A stretch of 35,459 nt of DNA from Crocinitomicaceae bacterium (GTDB lineage Bacteria; Bacteroidota; Bacteroidia; Flavobacteriales_D; Parvicellaceae). Below are positions 17,513 through 25,423 of this stretch, piece by piece. Under the pieces are notes generated by a model. It was not told the DNA's origin. It worked only from the letters and a program-made list of their open reading frames with translations, and did not search any database. The DNA is taken from assembly GCA_002686655.1 (NCBI GenBank), contig NYYE01000003.1:7822-43280 (forward strand), written 5' to 3'. Position 1 is the first letter of the stretch. Each line of letters begins with the position of its first letter. The translations under genes and the position numbers were made by a program.

Positions 17513-17692
17513 AAAATAAATTTACCACTTTGAATTTCAAAGTTAATAAATTTTATTTTTTAGAAAATGAGTTGCTCTCTCTTTTGAGAGATGGTCTGAC
17601 AGACACTTGAATTTTCAAGTGAAGTTTAATTAGATAAAAAAAATATTTAATGAAAAATCAATGAATTATGAAAATGTTTTGAGATAGAGAAC
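17513..17692. other. Intergenic region with three inverted repeats
   Basis: This 180-base gap between accD (upstream on the minus strand) and the membrane-protein gene is the longest gene-free stretch in the window. From 17576 to 17621 it holds three back-to-back perfect inverted repeats: a TCTCTC/GAGAGA stem with TTTT loop (17576-17591), GTCTGACAGAC (17594-17604), and CACTTGAATTTTCAAGTG (17604-17621). Neither strand has a strong T-tract directly after a stem, so a classical terminator is not clear. It may end accD transcription, bind a regulator such as the adjacent winged-helix protein, or encode a small structured RNA. Confidence 0.45.
17538..17545 (-). promoter_or_regulatory. Candidate -7 box for membrane protein/regulator genes
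   Basis: On the minus strand the sequence reads TAACTTTG, an exact TAnnTTTG match 25 bases before the ATG at 17512. No TTTG is seen at the -33 spacing. Confidence 0.4.
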
Positions 17693-18553
17693 TTAATTTT
17701 TAAACATATCTAAAACTTGATTTAGTTTTTGTTTTAATGTTCTTCTATCTACAATAAAATCTAAAAATCCTTTTTCCAGTAAGAATTCACTAGTTTGAAA
17801 ACCTTCAGGTAAGTTTTTGCCAATAGTTTCTTTAATTACTCTAGGGCCTGCAAAACCAATTAATGCTCCTGGTTCAGCAATATTAATATCACCAAGCATT
17901 GCAAAAGACGCAGTTACACCTCCAGTAGTAGGATCAGTTAAAAAAGAAATATAAGGTAACTTAGCCATTGAAAGTTGGGTTAATTTAGCAGTAACTTTTG
18001 CCATTTGCATTAAAGAAATTCCTGCTTCCATCATTCTGGCACCTCCAGACTTAGAAATTAAAAGAAATGGACAATTATTTTTAATCGCCTCTTCAACAGA
18101 TCGGGCAATAACTTCACCCATTACATTACCCATAGAACCTCCAATAAATGAAAAATCCATACAAGCTACTACAATAGGATGTCCTGATGATTTACCAAAA
18201 GCTGATCTTATAGCATCATTAAGTCCCGTTTTCTTTTGAGTATCCTTAATTCTGTCAATATATCTTTTTTTATCTTCAAATTTTAATTTATCCTTGGGTT
18301 TTAATTTGTTGGCAATTAAGGAAAACTTGTTATCATCAAAAATCATTTCGAAATATTCTTCCGAACCTATCCTTACATGATATCCTTCTTTAGGAGTAAC
18401 ATAAAAATTTTCTTTTAGCTGAGTTTTTTCAATTACATCGCCAGAGGGAGTTTTATACCAAAAACCATCAGGAGTTTCTTTTTTTTCTGTACTGGGGGTA
18501 ATTATACCTTTAAGTTTTCTTTTAAACCAAGGATTTTGCGCATCTTGACTCAT
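17693..18553 (-). CDS. accD: Acetyl-CoA carboxylase carboxyltransferase subunit beta, zinc-ribbon-less
   Basis: Beta subunit of the carboxyltransferase that moves CO2 from biotin to acetyl-CoA, making malonyl-CoA for fatty acids. The crotonase-like core is intact: CMDFSFIGGSMG, ISKSGGARMMEAG, PTTGGVTASFAMLGD, GFAGPRVI and FLLEKGFLDFIV. The N-terminal zinc ribbon of E. coli AccD is not: where that protein has CxxC...CxxC, this one has WYKTPSG (residues 32-38) and YVTPKEGYHV (51-60), with no Cys in that region. I recall the same in other Flavobacteriia. It follows fba by 6 bases in the same operon. Confidence 0.93.
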   Translation of the reverse strand: MSQDAQNPWFKRKLKGIITPSTEKKETPDGFWYKTPSGDVIEKTQLKENFYVTPKEGYHVRIGSEEYFEMIFDDNKFSLIANKLKPKDKLKFEDKKRYIDRIKDTQKKTGLNDAIRSAFGKSSGHPIVVACMDFSFIGGSMGNVMGEVIARSVEEAIKNNCPFLLISKSGGARMMEAGISLMQMAKVTAKLTQLSMAKLPYISFLTDPTTGGVTASFAMLGDINIAEPGALIGFAGPRVIKETIGKNLPEGFQTSEFLLEKGFLDFIVDRRTLKQKLNQVLDMFKN

Positions 18554-18559
18554 AAATAT

Positions 18560-19618
18560 TTATAAAGTATTGATATTATTAAGGTCTTCAAAGGCCTGTT
18601 TTAAACGATCGATAAAAGTTTTCTCCCCTTCTCTAACCCATTTTCTAGGATCATAATATTTTTTATTAGGAGAGTCTTCACCTTCTGGATTTCCTATTTG
18701 AGATTTTAAATATTCAGTATTACCAGAAAAGAAATCTCTAATTCCTGACATGTAGGCATATTGTAAATCTGTATCAATATTCATTTTAACTACTCCATAA
18801 CCTATAGCTTCTCTTATTTCTTCAAGAGATGAACCAGAACCTCCATGAAAAACAAAGTCTATATAGTTATGATCTAAGTCATATTTGTTAGATATATAAG
18901 TTTGGGAGTTTTTTAATATTTTAGGTGTAAGTTTAACATTACCAGGCTTATAAACTCCATGTACATTCCCAAAAGCAGCAGCAATAGTAAATTTATCACT
19001 TACTTTAATTAATTCTTCATAAGCATAAGCAACTTCTTCAGGCTGAGTGTATAATTTAGAGTCGTCAACATCTGTATTATCTACTCCATCTTCTTCACCC
19101 CCTGTTATTCCTAGTTCAATTTCTAATGTCATTCCTATTTTAGACATTCTTTCTAAATATTTTTTACAAATAGCTATATTTTCTTCGATTGGTTCTTCTG
19201 AAAGATCTATCATGTGAGAACTAAATAAAGAATAACCTTTTTCTTTATATAATTCTTCACTTGCAGTAATTAAACCATCTAACCAAGGAAGTAATTTTTT
19301 TGCACAATGATCAGTATGTAGAATTACTGGAACTCCATAAGCTTTTGACATAGTATGGACATGCTTGGCTCCTGCAATAGCACCTGCGATAGCAGCAGCT
19401 TGGTTAGAATTATCTAAGCCTTTACCAGCATTAAAGACGGCGCCACCATTCGAAAACTGAATAATAACAGGTGCATTTAATTCTTTGGAAGCTTCCAGAA
19501 CTGCGTTGATACTACTAGAACCTATGACATTTACAGCCGGTAAAGCAAAGGATTTAGCTTTAGCTAATTTGAATATTTCTTGCACTTGGTCGCCAGTTGC
19601 AACACCTGGATTAATCAT
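18560..19618 (-). CDS. fbaA: Class II fructose-bisphosphate aldolase
   Basis: Zinc-dependent aldolase of glycolysis and gluconeogenesis, splitting fructose 1,6-bisphosphate into DHAP and glyceraldehyde 3-phosphate. The 352 residues match the class IIA (E. coli FbaA) length. Visible motifs: the Zn-ligand HTDHC (near residue 107), ELGITGGEEDG, FGNVHGVY with a Zn His, FHGGSGSS (phosphate loop) and NIDTDLQYAYM. It heads the fba-accD pair and has the best promoter in the window (19649-19679). Confidence 0.96.
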   Translation of the reverse strand: MINPGVATGDQVQEIFKLAKAKSFALPAVNVIGSSSINAVLEASKELNAPVIIQFSNGGAVFNAGKGLDNSNQAAAIAGAIAGAKHVHTMSKAYGVPVILHTDHCAKKLLPWLDGLITASEELYKEKGYSLFSSHMIDLSEEPIEENIAICKKYLERMSKIGMTLEIELGITGGEEDGVDNTDVDDSKLYTQPEEVAYAYEELIKVSDKFTIAAAFGNVHGVYKPGNVKLTPKILKNSQTYISNKYDLDHNYIDFVFHGGSGSSLEEIREAIGYGVVKMNIDTDLQYAYMSGIRDFFSGNTEYLKSQIGNPEGEDSPNKKYYDPRKWVREGEKTFIDRLKQAFEDLNNINTL

Positions 19619-19648
19619 ACTTATTAGTTTTAGAAATTAATTAGCTAT

Positions 19649-19679
19649 CAAAACTATTATTTTAAGAAATATAAACAAA
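19649..19679 (-). promoter_or_regulatory. Full Bacteroidota promoter for fba-accD
   Basis: On the minus strand TTTG (19679-19676), then exactly 19 bases, then TAGTTTTG (19656-19649). This is a full match to the Bacteroidota TTTG-N19-TAnnTTTG consensus. Transcription should start about 5 bases further on, leaving a leader of about 25 bases before the ATG at 19618. Confidence 0.75.
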
Positions 19680-19717
19680 GACTTTCAAAATTTAATCTAT
19701 AAAAATAGTAACAACTT

Positions 19718-21586
19718 TTAGAAAGGATAACCAATTCCAATATTTAACTGGGGTCTAAAATATTTTTTAATTGTATTTAAATTTTCATTAAAAACCCATC
19801 TACCAACATCATCATCATCAATTGTATATGGGTTTCTTACAGGAATTGCAAAATCCATTCTTAATATAAAATATTCAAAGTTTAACCTAAGACCAAATCC
19901 TCCACCAATTGCTATTTCATTTATTACATTATTCCATTTAAATTGGCCACCTGCTCTTGAAGAATCATAACCCATAAGCCATATATTCCCAAAATCCATA
20001 AACATAGCTCCTTCTAACCATTTTGAAAGAGGGAATCTATATTCTAAATTACCCTCAAATTTAATATCTCCAATTTTATCAAAATTTCCATCTTCCTCAA
20101 AATATATACCTGGTCCAATAGACCTAGCTCTCCAAGCTCGTAAGCTGTTAGAACCTCCAGCAAAAAAACTTTTTTCAAATGGTAAAGCCTCTTTGAAATT
20201 ATTTCTAGGAATTCCAATTCCTGAAAAAAGTCTGTAAACCATTTTAGACTCTTTTAATAGAGATTGATAATAGCGAAGGTCCAATGTAGCTTTTTGAAAA
20301 TGAGCATATCTTATTCCAAGAAAATTATAACTATTAGTGAGGGTGTTTTTTTCTTTTTGCATTAATTCATGCATTCTAAATAAAGCTCCTCCTGCGGATT
20401 CAAAAGTAGTTTTACAATAAAAAGCATTGGCATTATAATTTAATTTTTGATTGTTAAACTCAAAAGAAAAAACACCACCAGCTACAACATGATCTTGAAA
20501 ACTAGCAGAAATATAACTATCATTGAAATTGTCAATTATTTCTTGAAATTCTGAGCTAATATCAACGTCTACAACACTTATTAAAAAAGGATTGATATGC
20601 CAAGTAATATTTTTTTTCTCATGAAAAATCCAACCAAATGAAAATTCCTGATTAATCCTATCATAATCGGGTCTCTCACGAATATTGAAAGCACCAGTGA
20701 ATTCAGTTAATGGATTGATATGCTTTTTTAAATTTCCTAATTTATTAATAAGAAAATATTTGGGTAAATAAAAATGGAATTCAGGACCAATTTCTCTTGT
20801 ATTTATATTATTAGGAATATCAGACATCTCATCATCAGTTAATAATAGTTGGATTTCAAAACTACTTTTTAAAGAAATTAATAGCCTTTCACCTGCATGA
20901 AATAAATTATTATGGACATAATCGAAACTGCCTTGAAAACCAAATAAACGTTCGTTATTAGTTCCATCTAACGAAAAGGAAATATTTTGTGCTTTTGCAG
21001 GGTTTAAATCAATATTTCCGATAAGATGATTATTTCCAATAGTATCAAAGCCAATATTTACATAATTAAATAAACCTAATGAGATTAATCTTTTATAGGT
21101 TTGCTCTGCATAATCATATCTATATAAATCATCTTTTTTTAATAAAATAGATTTTTTGAAAATCTTTTTCTTGAATTTAATTGATTGATAATTGTAGATG
21201 GATAAAAAGGGGGTTATGGAACTATCCAAAAGAATATTTGAATTTAAATTCAGATCAGGCTTTATTCTAACATTTATTTTACTTATGGAATATTCCTTAT
21301 GATTTAACTCTTGAAATCCGTCTGAATTTGTTTTTTTATAATTTTGAATTCCTAAAGTAAGATTGATTTTTTTGGATGTATTATTACTATCTAAATCAAA
21401 ATATATAAACTCTTTATTAAAAGAATAAAAACCTCTATTTCTAAGATAATTACTAATCCTATCCCTTTCATAAGATAAATTATCCGTATTAAAAATAGCT
21501 CCACTTTTAAGTATAGAATTATTTTTTATGGAATCTAAATATTTAGAAATGGCTTTATCTTCACATAAATACTTAATATCATTCAA
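19718..21586 (-). CDS. tamL: TamL/BamA-family outer-membrane protein, C-terminal part (frameshifted)
   Basis: Larger piece of a broken TamL-type gene. It contains the rest of the POTRA domains (including YRYDYAEQTYKRLISLGLFNYVNI) and the 16-strand Omp85 barrel, with the loop-6 region FAGGSNSLRAWRARSIGPG near residue 462 and a C-terminal strand ending GIGYPF, as needed for recognition by the BAM machine. The first possible start is a TTG at 21586, but the frame stays open upstream to the A10 run at 21636-21645 and encodes POTRA sequence there (REIEITYFIDIGKPTY). It has no signal peptide of its own, so alone it should not be exported. TamL with TamB moves lipids or proteins to the outer membrane. 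Confidence 0.85.
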   Translation of the reverse strand: MNDIKYLCEDKAISKYLDSIKNNSILKSGAIFNTDNLSYERDRISNYLRNRGFYSFNKEFIYFDLDSNNTSKKINLTLGIQNYKKTNSDGFQELNHKEYSISKINVRIKPDLNLNSNILLDSSITPFLSIYNYQSIKFKKKIFKKSILLKKDDLYRYDYAEQTYKRLISLGLFNYVNIGFDTIGNNHLIGNIDLNPAKAQNISFSLDGTNNERLFGFQGSFDYVHNNLFHAGERLLISLKSSFEIQLLLTDDEMSDIPNNINTREIGPEFHFYLPKYFLINKLGNLKKHINPLTEFTGAFNIRERPDYDRINQEFSFGWIFHEKKNITWHINPFLISVVDVDISSEFQEIIDNFNDSYISASFQDHVVAGGVFSFEFNNQKLNYNANAFYCKTTFESAGGALFRMHELMQKEKNTLTNSYNFLGIRYAHFQKATLDLRYYQSLLKESKMVYRLFSGIGIPRNNFKEALPFEKSFFAGGSNSLRAWRARSIGPGIYFEEDGNFDKIGDIKFEGNLEYRFPLSKWLEGAMFMDFGNIWLMGYDSSRAGGQFKWNNVINEIAIGGGFGLRLNFEYFILRMDFAIPVRNPYTIDDDDVGRWVFNENLNTIKKYFRPQLNIGIGYPF

Positions 21587-21632
21587 ATAGGTTGGTTTTC
21601 CAATGTCAATGAAATAAGTAATTTCAATTTCT

Positions 21633-22205
21633 CTATTTTTTTTTTGAGAAAAAGGTGGAATCAGAAATACTATTTTGAAAATAACCTTTATTAAATAAGA
21701 ATTTAGAAAATTGATCTTTCGAACGAACGGCTTTAAAAGAGCTAAAAATTACAGGTGCTTCCCCTTTTATTTGTAGTCTTTCTCCAAAGACTAATTTTCT
21801 TTCTTTAAAATTTTTAAGCTTAGCAGAGCTATCTAAAGACAACAAAAATTCATTTCTTAAATTGATTTTTTCATTTACTTTATCAATTTTGGCTTGCTTT
21901 TCATTAACTTTTTTATCAATTCTATCTTGATTTGATAGGTTATATAATGATAAATAAAATCTATAGTTAGAAAAGAGTTTTCTATTAGGTTTTTGAACCA
22001 ACAAATTATATAAATCTTCTTTTAAAAAATTACTTTCTTGAGATGGGCCAATTAATTCAATATTGACTTTCTTTAATAAATTCTTATCCTCTGGGACATA
22101 TTTAGATACATTGCATGAAACAAAAGAAAATAAGGAAATGGAAAATAAAATATTTTGAAGAAATTTATATTTGCATAATCTATATTTAATAATTATTGGA
22201 TTCAC
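21633..22205 (-). CDS. tamL: TamL-family lipoprotein, N-terminal part (frameshifted)
   Basis: N-terminal 190 residues of the same gene. A lipoprotein signal peptide ends in FVSC, followed by NVSKYVPEDKNLLKKVNIEL, the typical mature start of Bacteroidota TamL, and the first POTRA regions. The reading frame hits TAG directly after A10 (SKKK-stop). Removing one A joins it to the downstream frame as FFSKKNREIEITYF, which reads through a normal POTRA strand. The combined product would be about 827 residues, a normal TamL length. The start is GTG at 22205; no ATG exists at the signal peptide. The gene diverges from the trmH-type gene. Confidence 0.8.
   Translation of the reverse strand: MNPIIIKYRLCKYKFLQNILFSISLFSFVSCNVSKYVPEDKNLLKKVNIELIGPSQESNFLKEDLYNLLVQKPNRKLFSNYRFYLSLYNLSNQDRIDKKVNEKQAKIDKVNEKINLRNEFLLSLDSSAKLKNFKERKLVFGERLQIKGEAPVIFSSFKAVRSKDQFSKFLFNKGYFQNSISDSTFFSKKK
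21636..21645 (-). other. A10 homopolymer at the tamL frameshift
   Basis: Ten consecutive A on the coding strand (T10 on the + strand) end in the TAG that closes the N-terminal frame. With nine A the two tamL frames are continuous. It is either an indel error, a real mutation, or a slippage site for polymerase or ribosome. Another A10 at 24171-24180, inside ubiE, leaves that frame intact. Confidence 0.9.
22166..22173 (+). promoter_or_regulatory. Candidate -7 box for the trmH-type gene, inside tamL
   Basis: TATATTTG matches TAnnTTTG exactly, 49 bases before the ATG at 22223. It lies inside the tamL coding region, pointing against tamL. No -33 TTTG is visible. Confidence 0.4.
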
Positions 22206-22209
22206 CTTA

Positions 22210-22217
22210 CAAAAGTA
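22210..22217 (-). promoter_or_regulatory. -7 box directly before tamL
   Basis: The minus strand reads TACTTTTG, an exact TAnnTTTG match, ending 4 bases before the GTG start of tamL. A T5G run at 22239-22234 could serve as -33, with somewhat short spacing (16). The transcript would be leaderless or nearly so, which also supports the unusual GTG start. Confidence 0.5.
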
Positions 22218-22222
22218 ACAAT

Positions 22223-22942
22223 ATGTCCATCAGCAAAAACGAATTAAAAAAAATTAGTTCTTTAAATAGAAAAAGTAAAAGAAAAGAACACGGTTTATTT
22301 ATAGTTGAAGGTGAAAAAAATTGTAATGAGTTGATAGAAAGTAATTATGAAGTTGAAATAATTTTAGCTACCTCAAAGGTTGTCTCATTATTTCCTGGAG
22401 CAATAAAATGCTCTAAAAAAGAACTCGTAAGAATAAGTAATCTTAAAAATACTAGCGATGTAATTGCGGTAAGTAAAATACCAAAAGATTTAAATTATGA
22501 AAATGACGACAAACCAATAATTTATTTAGATAACATCAATGACCCTGGAAATTTAGGAAGTATTATTCGTTCTTTAGATTGGTTTGGTTTTAAACATGTT
22601 TTTTGTTCGGAGAATACAGTGGATCAATACAATAATAAAACCATTATGGCAAGTATGGGTTCTATTTTTAGAATTCAAGCCCATTACATAAATTATCAAG
22701 ATTTTCGAAAAAAATTTTCAAAACACAACCTATATATTTCCTCTTTAAATGGTAATAATATTCAAGGAATTCAATTAAAAAAGAAAGCTATAATGGTTAT
22801 TGGGAGTGAATCTAACGGAGTTTCAGATGAAATTGAAAATGAGAATCATCAAGCTGTAAAAATACCCGGAATGGGAAAAGCTGAATCTCTAAATGCTGGA
22901 GTAGCAACAGGTATTATATTACATGAAATGATTAATGGCTAA
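22223..22942 (+). CDS. SpoU/TrmH-family RNA 2'-O-methyltransferase
   Basis: SPOUT methyltransferase of 239 residues from the ATG at 22223 (a TTG nine codons upstream is possible but unlikely). The N-terminal substrate-binding part has NRKSKRKEHGLFIVEGEKN. The knot domain has motif 1 (NDPGNLGSIIRSLDWFG), motif 2 (IMVIGSESNGVS) and motif 3 (IPGMGKAESLNAGVATGIIL). The family methylates ribose in 23S rRNA or tRNA; the target cannot be read from sequence. It diverges from tamL with 17 bases between start codons, and its stop overlaps that of porT by 4 bases. Confidence 0.92.
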   Translation: MSISKNELKKISSLNRKSKRKEHGLFIVEGEKNCNELIESNYEVEIILATSKVVSLFPGAIKCSKKELVRISNLKNTSDVIAVSKIPKDLNYENDDKPIIYLDNINDPGNLGSIIRSLDWFGFKHVFCSENTVDQYNNKTIMASMGSIFRIQAHYINYQDFRKKFSKHNLYISSLNGNNIQGIQLKKKAIMVIGSESNGVSDEIENENHQAVKIPGMGKAESLNAGVATGIILHEMING

Positions 22943-23715
22943 CCTTCAAAAGTGAATGAAAGTGTCCAAACTTTTGATCTTAAAGATTGAATGGAACTTT
23001 CAAATACATTAGGAACTTCTCCTTCAAATTGTCCAACTCCATTTTCATCTATTATTAATTTATCTTGGTTTAAATAGAGGAGATTTTTCATTCCAACTGC
23101 TAATTTTAATTCAATGCCCAATTTAAAGTAGTTTAAGAATAAATCAATACCTCCCCCAACTTCTGTCCCAAAATCAGTTTTAGCTAATTTAATTACCTGT
23201 TCTTCTAAACCAACGCCATTATTGACATCTATGTTAGAGGTCATATCAATTCCGTATCTAAAACCAGTAATTCCATACATAGCAAAATTATGTATACGAT
23301 TGGTTCTAAATTTAAATAAAATTGGGAAATCTAAATAAGTAGAATTCATTTGCTTAATATAAGTAGTTTCTATACTGGAGTTTGGATCAAGATAGGTGAA
23401 TTCAATATCTCTTTCAAGAAAAGATAAAGTAGGAAGCACAAATCTTATTTTAAAATTAGGATTAACATTAATTGAAGTGACTACTCCAAGAGAAAATCCT
23501 GGCTTTCCTAAAACTAAAATAGATTGTAGAGAATCATTGTTTCCAGGTGGTAAATGGGTAAAACTTTTTTCTAAATTAAATCCAGAATTGTTATTACTAA
23601 GAGCAAAACCAAAATGAAAAAACTTATCATCAAACTGACCCAAATTATCAGACTGGCCAAAAATACTGTTAAAATTTAGTAGTAATAATAGGAATAAAAA
23701 AAGTGATTTTTTCAT
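22939..23715 (-). CDS. porT: Type IX secretion outer-membrane protein PorT
   Basis: Outer-membrane beta-barrel protein of 258 residues. The signal peptide (1-20) ends near IFGQS. The body has the PorT pattern: FFHFGFALSNNNSGFNL, LVLGKPGFSLGVVTSIN, FKIRFVLPTLSFLERDIEF, QMNSTYLDFPILFKFRTNRIHNFAMYGITGFRYGIDM. PorT is required for assembly of the type IX secretion system, the phylum's route for CTD-tagged proteins and gliding adhesins. The position right after ubiE is the usual flavobacterial arrangement and supports the call. No CTD-bearing substrate was seen in the window. Confidence 0.85.
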   Translation of the reverse strand: MKKSLFLFLLLLLNFNSIFGQSDNLGQFDDKFFHFGFALSNNNSGFNLEKSFTHLPPGNNDSLQSILVLGKPGFSLGVVTSINVNPNFKIRFVLPTLSFLERDIEFTYLDPNSSIETTYIKQMNSTYLDFPILFKFRTNRIHNFAMYGITGFRYGIDMTSNIDVNNGVGLEEQVIKLAKTDFGTEVGGGIDLFLNYFKLGIELKLAVGMKNLLYLNQDKLIIDENGVGQFEGEVPNVFESSIQSLRSKVWTLSFTFEG

Positions 23716-23750
23716 TATAAGTTCAAATATAATAAAACAGTTTGTATTGA

Positions 23751-24482
23751 TTATTTAAAAGCTGAATATAAAGTTGAAATACCTCCACTAAGTGTCTTAA
23801 ATGAGGATGAAGAAAAACCAACTTTTTGTAGTTTTTTTATAAAATCTTCTCCTTCAGGAAAAGCATTAACAGATGCAGGTAAATAATGGTAGGCTGATTT
23901 GTCTTTTGAAATTAAAGAGCCTAAGGAAGGTAAAATGAATTTTGAATAAAATGAAAAAAGTTGTTTGATTGGAAATTTTTTGGGTTTGGAAAATTCTAAG
24001 ATGTATATGCCACCACTTGGCTTTAATACTCTTTTAATTTCATTTAAGCCTTTGGTTAAATTTTCAAAGTTTCTGACACCAAAACTAACCATAACAGCAT
24101 CGAAAAAATCATTTTCAAATGGAAGATTTTCTGAGTCTCCTTGGATAAACTCCAATTTGTTTTGTAGAGATTTTTTTTTTATTTTTTCTCTACCAACTTC
24201 TAGCATTCCATTAGAAATATCTAAACCAATAATTTTTTTAACCTTTATTTTTTTTTCCGCAGCAAAAGCTAAATCTCCAGTGCCTGTGGCAACATCTAAA
24301 ATAAATGCAGGATTTTTTTCAGCAATAAGATTAATAGTTTTTCTTCTCCAAATGTGATCAATTCCAAAACTCAAAAAATGATTTAAGAAGTCATATTTAG
24401 CTGAGATATTATCAAACATTTTTTCAACTTGCTTTTTTTTAGATAAATCTGAACTATCGTAAGGCTTTACAACTTTTTGCAT
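23751..24482 (-). CDS. ubiE: Demethylmenaquinone methyltransferase UbiE/MenG
   Basis: SAM-dependent C-methyltransferase completing menaquinone synthesis. Motifs: [33 protein letters not shown] (family signature), SAM motif [40 protein letters not shown] and [17 protein letters not shown]. From the ATG at 24482 it has 243 residues; a TTG two codons upstream falls inside the -7 box and is rejected as start. An A10 run (24171-24180) inside the gene keeps its frame. porT follows after 35 bases. menC and menE of the same pathway are at 33-35 kb. Confidence 0.94.
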   Translation of the reverse strand: MQKVVKPYDSSDLSKKKQVEKMFDNISAKYDFLNHFLSFGIDHIWRRKTINLIAEKNPAFILDVATGTGDLAFAAEKKIKVKKIIGLDISNGMLEVGREKIKKKSLQNKLEFIQGDSENLPFENDFFDAVMVSFGVRNFENLTKGLNEIKRVLKPSGGIYILEFSKPKKFPIKQLFSFYSKFILPSLGSLISKDKSAYHYLPASVNAFPEGEDFIKKLQKVGFSSSSFKTLSGGISTLYSAFK

Positions 24483-24485
24483 ATG

Positions 24486-24493
24486 CAAATTTA
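24486..24493 (-). promoter_or_regulatory. -7 box directly before ubiE
   Basis: On the minus strand TAAATTTG matches TAnnTTTG exactly and ends 3 bases before the ATG at 24482, implying a leaderless ubiE-porT transcript. A TTTC (24516-24513) sits at the 19-base -33 spacing, a 3-of-4 match. Confidence 0.5.
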
Positions 24494-24642
24494 AAATTAC
24501 CTAATTAACTGGGAAAATGTTTAGCAATATTTTATTTAAAATATTAAATAATTAATCACTAAAAATACACTTTCTTTCTTTTGGCTATCATATTTATTAT
24601 TTTTATAAAAAAAAGTGATCATATTCACATAAAACTATTTCT

Positions 24643-25419
24643 ATGAAAAAATTTATATATGCATTTTTATTTCTACCAGTCATCGGATTATGTCAAGATA
24701 ATTTCAATAACTACAATGAAATAATTAATGAACTAAAAACAAACGTAAAAGATGATAAAAAAAAGAACAAAGTTCACAGAATAGAAGTTGGTTTAAATGG
24801 AGGTTTAAATTTTGCTGAAATAGCTCAAGATGTTACAAATAATGATTTTTCATTAGATAATAAGCTTGGCGCTCTTTACGGAGGAACTATTGTATATAAT
24901 TTTAATAGATTTCTATGTATAAAAGGTGATTTTGATATTGCCAGTAAAGGTTTTCAAATGTCAAATGTTGAATTTGAAGGAACAGAAGGGGCAGTGCAAG
25001 CAATTAAAACTGGAGATGTAAAACAAATGATCAATTATTTTGACATTCCTGCATTTTTTCATTTAGGGTTTGGAAAAAAATTAAAATTTGATATCAATTT
25101 TGGTCCGTATTTTGCTTTTTTATTAAAGAATAGATCTCAGCTAGTTGACGTTGATGGAAATGAAGTTGCATTAACAGATAATGCTTTTGACTTTAGTGTA
25201 GATAACTTATCTAAAATTGATTGGGGATGGGTTGGTGGAGCAGGAATTGATTATTATATCACAGACAAAATATCAATTGGTTTTGATTTTTTAATTGAAC
25301 AAGGACAAAAAATACTTAATGGAGGAACTACTTTTGGTGATTTTAGAAATAGGTCACAAGATTTTGACTTTGGTGTGAATTTTTTATTAATTGAAAAGAA
25401 AAGTAAAAAACTATTTTAG
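24643..25419 (+). CDS. Outer-membrane beta-barrel protein (PorT-like/OMP_b-brl family)
   Basis: Predicted outer-membrane barrel of 258 residues: signal peptide (about 1-18, ending LCQD), a charged linker (DDKKKNKVHR), then strands beginning VGLNGGLNFAEIA and typical barrel turns (LYGGTIVYNFNRFLCIKGDFDIASKGFQM; YFDIPAFFHLGFGKKLKFDINFGPYFAFLL; GWVGGAGIDYYITDKISIGFDF). The layout fits the PF13568-type barrel family common in Bacteroidota, whose specific role is unknown. It begins an operon with the M42 peptidase (4-base gap) and hemB. The 154 bases upstream hold no clear TAnnTTTG on this strand. Confidence 0.75.
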   Translation: MKKFIYAFLFLPVIGLCQDNFNNYNEIINELKTNVKDDKKKNKVHRIEVGLNGGLNFAEIAQDVTNNDFSLDNKLGALYGGTIVYNFNRFLCIKGDFDIASKGFQMSNVEFEGTEGAVQAIKTGDVKQMINYFDIPAFFHLGFGKKLKFDINFGPYFAFLLKNRSQLVDVDGNEVALTDNAFDFSVDNLSKIDWGWVGGAGIDYYITDKISIGFDFLIEQGQKILNGGTTFGDFRNRSQDFDFGVNFLLIEKKSKKLF

Positions 25420-25423
25420 TTAA

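Noticed and set aside
20944-20960. Second copy of the AACGTTCGTT palindrome
   Set aside because: It lies inside the tamL coding region, is shorter, and is probably chance.
21586-21633. Reading the two tamL pieces as two separate functional genes
   Set aside because: The downstream piece would need an internal TTG, lacks a signal peptide, and coding-like POTRA sequence continues upstream of that TTG to the A10 run.
24533-24553. AT-rich inverted repeat between ubiE and the barrel gene as a terminator
   Set aside because: Nearly pure A/T, between divergent genes, with no GC stem; expected by chance at this composition.
24643-25419. Calling this barrel protein PorT
   Set aside because: The gene at 22939-23715 has the better PorT pattern and the ubiE neighbourhood; this one fits only the broad barrel family.
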